From Bifidobacterium breve (GTDB lineage: Bacteria; Actinomycetota; Actinomycetes; UBA12327), in the NCBI GenBank assembly GCA_943332445.1, contig CALQPL010000056.1:1-6886 (forward strand): a stretch of DNA of 6,886 nt, in the 5' to 3' direction. Below the pieces are notes generated by a model, which was not told the origin of the DNA, searched no databases, and saw nothing but the letters and a program-made list of their open reading frames with translations. A program made the position numbers and the translations under genes. This document shows, in pieces, positions 4,011 through 6,886 of the stretch (positions are counted from its first letter, which is position 1; each line of letters begins with the position of its first letter).

Positions 4011-6098
4011 TTAGGTCAGGGCGGCGATTTTCTTGTCCAGGTAGCCCGTCAGAGTGCGGGCAAAGGTCGCCGTCATGTGCGACGCATCGAAATACACCAC
4101 GACCGAGCCGATCACGGGCGGGCAGGTGGTCTGCGTGCACAGGTACTGGTTCATCTTGATCACATCGACACCTGAGCCCGCAGCACTGGCCGCATCCGTG
4201 AGTGGATCCATCCACTTCCACGTGGTTGGAGTGCCCGAGCAGCGTTGTTGGTAATCCTTGTACGCAGCAACACAGTCAGGAACATTCTTGATCGTTCGGC
4301 CAGGATCTGGAGTGTCCTTGAGCACGATGACCTTGGTACCTGACGATGTCCACTTCTTGAGGTATTCCTGATACCCGCCCACCGCGCGCGTCTTGGTTTC
4401 CTCCCAGGTTGCCCCCTGCAACGGCAACGACTGGCGTTCCGAAGTAATCACCAAGTCGAACTTCTTACCCTGGGTTTGATCAAGAACCCATTGGCCGTAA
4501 TCAAGGCAAGCCTGTGTCTTCGCTTCGGTATCAAATTGCAACGGCAAGGTGGTGAGGTTGCAGCGACTGACTAAGTAGGTCGTGATGGTCCAGCCGCGCT
4601 TCTTGGTCACATCTTGCAAAGTCGGTAACCATTGCCCGGCATGTGAATTTCCCACCAAGGCCACTTGGATCGGACCGTTGCCATACGTGCAGACCGGGCG
4701 CTTCTTGAAGGGCTCATTGGACCAACAGCCGTCGCGATAGGCATCTGACTTATCCAACTTGGCTTTGGTTGGCGTGGGAATCAACACCGTGGTGTTGGTT
4801 ACGGGACAAATATCAGGACCGGATACCAAGGCAGCCGCGCCAAAGCATTCCGGTCGATCTGACTGCAAAGACGATGCAGCCTGTTCATTTGCTCGTTGGT
4901 TGCGTGAGACCTCAAGTAACTGAAGTGACGCCAATCCGACAACAATGGCTATTCCAATAGCGAGCGCACTGAAGTGCTGTTTCGGGGTCTTCTTGCTAAA
5001 CGCATCTCTAAAACGCTTTTCAATCAAGGGCAAACTCAAGGCAGACAACGCGATCGTCAGCACCAATGCAGCTGGACCGATCAAGGCGGGATGGTCAAGC
5101 AGAACAAAGGACGCAAGAACGAACAGTGGCCAGTGCCACAGGTAAATCGAATACGAGGCATTGCCGGTCCATTGAATCCACTGTGGCTTAACCAAGAATG
5201 AGTTGTCCCATTCACCGACGCTGCCGCCCGCGATCAGCAAAGCGCTGCCCAGCGTGGGAACAAGAGCTGCTGTTCCAGGAAATGCGGTCGAGGTGGAGTA
5301 GGCCGCGGCCGAACCGATGATGAAGACCAGTCCCGCCCACATCATGGCTTTGCGCACTACCGGCGTAAGTCGGCTAACAAAGGGCAATAACACCGCGCAC
5401 AGGCCACCGAGAGCCAACTCCCACACGCGCGTAAACGTGGAGAAGTAGGCCGAACCAGGCTCGACCGCAGTCCAACGAATGGAGATGAGTAGCGAAATGA
5501 CAACGACGGCCGTAATTCCAGCGGTAATCCATGCCAACCGAGATTTGCGCAACCGAGCAGCAATGAGTGCAGCGGCGGCAAACATCAAGGGCCACACCAA
5601 ATAGAACTGCTCTTCTACCGAGAGCGACCAAAAGTGCTGAGTCAACGTTGGCGCATCATCGGCCGCCAAATACTGCACCGATGAAATAGCTAAGTTCCAG
5701 TTTTCCCAAAACGTTGCGGAGGCAATAACCCCGAGCGCATCTGGGGACCATCGAGTCGGCGGTAGCAGCAATCGTCCAGCGATCAACGTAAAGACCAGAA
5801 CGAACAGGGCTACCGGGATGATGCGACGAATGCGTCGGGACCAAAAATCTAGGACTTCCTTGCCACTGCGGTTTTCCACATGGAGCAAGTGGCTCGACAT
5901 CAAGAACCCAGACAAAACAAAGAACACATCTACGCCGACATAACCACCAGGCAAGGCCGAGGGCCACAGGTGAAAAATGACCACCAAGGTGACGGCCAAG
6001 GCGCGCATCGCCTGAATATCTGGCCGGAATCGACGCTTGTGTGCGACAGGTGCGGCGGCATCAACTTCGCCCTCTGCACCAACACGTGTCATAGGCAT
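4011..6098 (-). CDS. Membrane O-acyltransferase (OafA/YrhL type) with C-terminal SGNH domain
   Basis: This 695-residue protein (693 if the second Met at 6092 is the start) is expected to move acyl, usually acetyl, groups across the membrane onto a surface polysaccharide or peptidoglycan. Residues 25-395 form an acyltransferase-3 domain of about ten membrane helices. It has FRPDIQAMRALAV (24-36), the conserved His43 in VIFHLWP, GGYVGVDVFFVLSGFLM (51-67) and HFWSLSVEEQFYLVWP (155-170). Residues about 475-695 form an SGNH-hydrolase-like extracytoplasmic domain with Ser485 in VGNSHAGQW and Asp671/His674 in DASHMT, so the catalytic triad looks intact. Ten cysteines between 418 and 659 suggest disulfides outside the membrane. 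There are no glycosyltransferase or polysaccharide genes in view, so the acceptor is unknown. TATGAT ends eight bases before the ATG at 6092, which favours that codon as a leaderless start. An in-frame TGA at 6104-6102 limits any upstream extension. Confidence 0.92.
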   Translation of the reverse strand: MPMTRVGAEGEVDAAAPVAHKRRFRPDIQAMRALAVTLVVIFHLWPSALPGGYVGVDVFFVLSGFLMSSHLLHVENRSGKEVLDFWSRRIRRIIPVALFVLVFTLIAGRLLLPPTRWSPDALGVIASATFWENWNLAISSVQYLAADDAPTLTQHFWSLSVEEQFYLVWPLMFAAAALIAARLRKSRLAWITAGITAVVVISLLISIRWTAVEPGSAYFSTFTRVWELALGGLCAVLLPFVSRLTPVVRKAMMWAGLVFIIGSAAAYSTSTAFPGTAALVPTLGSALLIAGGSVGEWDNSFLVKPQWIQWTGNASYSIYLWHWPLFVLASFVLLDHPALIGPAALVLTIALSALSLPLIEKRFRDAFSKKTPKQHFSALAIGIAIVVGLASLQLLEVSRNQRANEQAASSLQSDRPECFGAAALVSGPDICPVTNTTVLIPTPTKAKLDKSDAYRDGCWSNEPFKKRPVCTYGNGPIQVALVGNSHAGQWLPTLQDVTKKRGWTITTYLVSRCNLTTLPLQFDTEAKTQACLDYGQWVLDQTQGKKFDLVITSERQSLPLQGATWEETKTRAVGGYQEYLKKWTSSGTKVIVLKDTPDPGRTIKNVPDCVAAYKDYQQRCSGTPTTWKWMDPLTDAASAAGSGVDVIKMNQYLCTQTTCPPVIGSVVVYFDASHMTATFARTLTGYLDKKIAALT

Positions 6099-6106
6099 GA
6101 ATCATA
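6092..6106 (-). promoter_or_regulatory. Possible leaderless promoter of the acyltransferase
   Basis: TATGAT (6106-6101 on the minus strand) is close to the -10 consensus TATAAT, and the ATG at 6092 begins eight bases after it. No Shine-Dalgarno is present before either ATG (6098 or 6092). No convincing -35 is visible. Confidence 0.45.
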
Positions 6107-6113
6107 AGTGGCA

Positions 6114-6131
6114 TAGGGTGGGAAAACTATG
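6114..6131 (+). promoter_or_regulatory. Possible leaderless promoter or Shine-Dalgarno of the RCCR-like gene
   Basis: TAGGGT (6114-6119) fits TANNNT and lies nine bases before the ATG at 6129, the spacing of a leaderless start. The same bases, AGGGTGG, could instead act as a weak Shine-Dalgarno, and the sequence cannot separate these readings. Confidence 0.35.
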
Positions 6132-6866
6132 AGCATCGTTCAAGCCTCGTGCGATAAGTGGGCAACAACACTTACGGGATTTCTCACCCAGCCGGAAGTG
6201 TCTGCGATTTCTTTCACTTCACCTGAATCCGGTGAAACGGCGGGCTCCCTGACGATCACTGAAGGCTCAACGAGGTCGGGCGCTCGGGTCCGTGTGGTCG
6301 ACACCCGTCTGCTTATTCCTGCCTTGGGTTTAGACGCCGCGATGGTCCACGCATTTGCACCCAGTGAATCGACCAGTCCACACCTGCTCAGCGACTTAGC
6401 CACCATGCATGACCCGACTCCCGATGGCGGAACGGAAATGACGTGGCACTTTCATGTGGACCTGATGCCCCGCGTGGACTTGATCACTGCCCCCGAATTC
6501 ATTGACGCGGTATACCCCCCACTCACGCAGACTCACAAGAGCGCCTATGCGATCGAAGGTATGAAGCCGATCGCGGTCCCCCATCGGCTGCGTTCGCTTG
6601 CATCGCCCTGGCTCATTGGCGCCATTGTTCGACCAACCGATGAAGTGGCCACACGAGAGTTGTTCACCACCTACGCGAACCGTTGGCACGAGTTGGTTAA
6701 CAACCCACCGCTTGTCGCTGATCCTGCTGCGCAGCGCGAGCGTGACATCAAGCATCGCGCCACGATGTTCAATGACGAAACCGATCCGGTGTGGCAGCAC
6801 CTGGCCAAACTCGTTGGACAAGCTGACACTGACCAGTTGCTCGCCGCTATTCGCAACCCGGTCTAG
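6129..6866 (+). CDS. Red chlorophyll catabolite reductase-like protein (ferredoxin-dependent bilin reductase fold)
   Basis: The protein has 245 residues, no signal peptide, no membrane helix and one Cys (Cys8), so it is probably cytoplasmic. From residue 76 onward it can be laid against Arabidopsis red chlorophyll catabolite reductase (recalled from memory). FAPSESTSPHLLSDL (76-90) matches the FLNSSTKAPNFVVEL block. VDLMPRVDLITAPEF (110-124) matches LDLPHRKDLVLNPDY. SPWL (159-162) matches SPSL. The RD-x9-D-x2-D pattern at Asp206, Asp216 and Asp219 matches RD...D..D without a gap. The plant enzyme reduces the open-chain tetrapyrrole RCC using ferredoxin. Here the substrate could be a bilin or another linear tetrapyrrole, but no haem oxygenase, phytochrome or chlorophyll gene is in view. 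The N-terminal 75 residues show no clear match. It is divergent from the acyltransferase with 30 bases between. Family membership is fairly likely; activity is unproven. Confidence 0.55.
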   Translation: MSIVQASCDKWATTLTGFLTQPEVSAISFTSPESGETAGSLTITEGSTRSGARVRVVDTRLLIPALGLDAAMVHAFAPSESTSPHLLSDLATMHDPTPDGGTEMTWHFHVDLMPRVDLITAPEFIDAVYPPLTQTHKSAYAIEGMKPIAVPHRLRSLASPWLIGAIVRPTDEVATRELFTTYANRWHELVNNPPLVADPAAQRERDIKHRATMFNDETDPVWQHLAKLVGQADTDQLLAAIRNPV

Positions 6867-6886
6867 TCACTTTTGGCAGGTAGGGC

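Noticed and set aside
6396..6821. 141-codon minus-strand open frame opposite the RCCR-like gene
   Set aside because: It has no recognisable motif and no ribosome-binding site, and it is fully antisense to a frame with a good start and family-like motifs.

Overview
The window comes from an actinobacterium of intermediate GC content (by eye mid-50s percent). The evidence is the gene order tRNA-Gly / tRNA-Pro / tig / clpP1 / clpP2 / clpX with two different clpP genes, which from memory is shared with mycobacteria and streptomycetes, together with ClpP1, ClpP2 and ClpX sequences of actinobacterial type and frequent GTG starts. I cannot name the genus. A planktonic (aquatic) lineage is possible but unproven.

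Layout. Positions 1-3679 are a protein-quality-control block read on the minus strand: tRNA-Pro(TGG), then tig (trigger factor, 3574-2264), a hairpin terminator, clpP1 (2166-1516), clpP2 (1519-911, sharing a 4-base overlap with clpP1), a 125-base spacer packed with four small hairpins, and clpX (785 to beyond the left edge). Between tig and clpP1 lies an 18-base palindromic site that matches the ClgR activator consensus, as I remember it, at 17 of 18 positions. It is placed correctly upstream of a likely clpP1 promoter. Trigger factor folds new chains at the ribosome, while ClpP1/ClpP2 form the mixed peptidase barrel that ClpX feeds with unfolded substrates.

Positions 3680-4010 carry a plus-strand tRNA-Gly(TCC), divergent from tRNA-Pro, followed by a bidirectional terminator and then about 170 bases of repeats. 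These are two perfect 46-base direct repeats 72 bases apart, and a 33-base near-copy (31/33) of the tRNA-Gly 3' end plus the first arm of its terminator. The pattern resembles an attachment-site or recombination scar at a tRNA gene.

Positions 4011-6098 encode a 693-695 residue membrane acyltransferase with an extracytoplasmic SGNH domain (minus strand), expected to O-acylate a cell-surface polymer. Divergent from it across only about 30 bases is a 245-residue protein (6129-6866, plus strand) whose second half resembles plant red chlorophyll catabolite reductase, a ferredoxin-dependent bilin reductase-fold enzyme. This is the most unexpected gene here. Both divergent genes have a TANNNT hexamer 8-9 bases before an ATG, as expected for leaderless transcripts.
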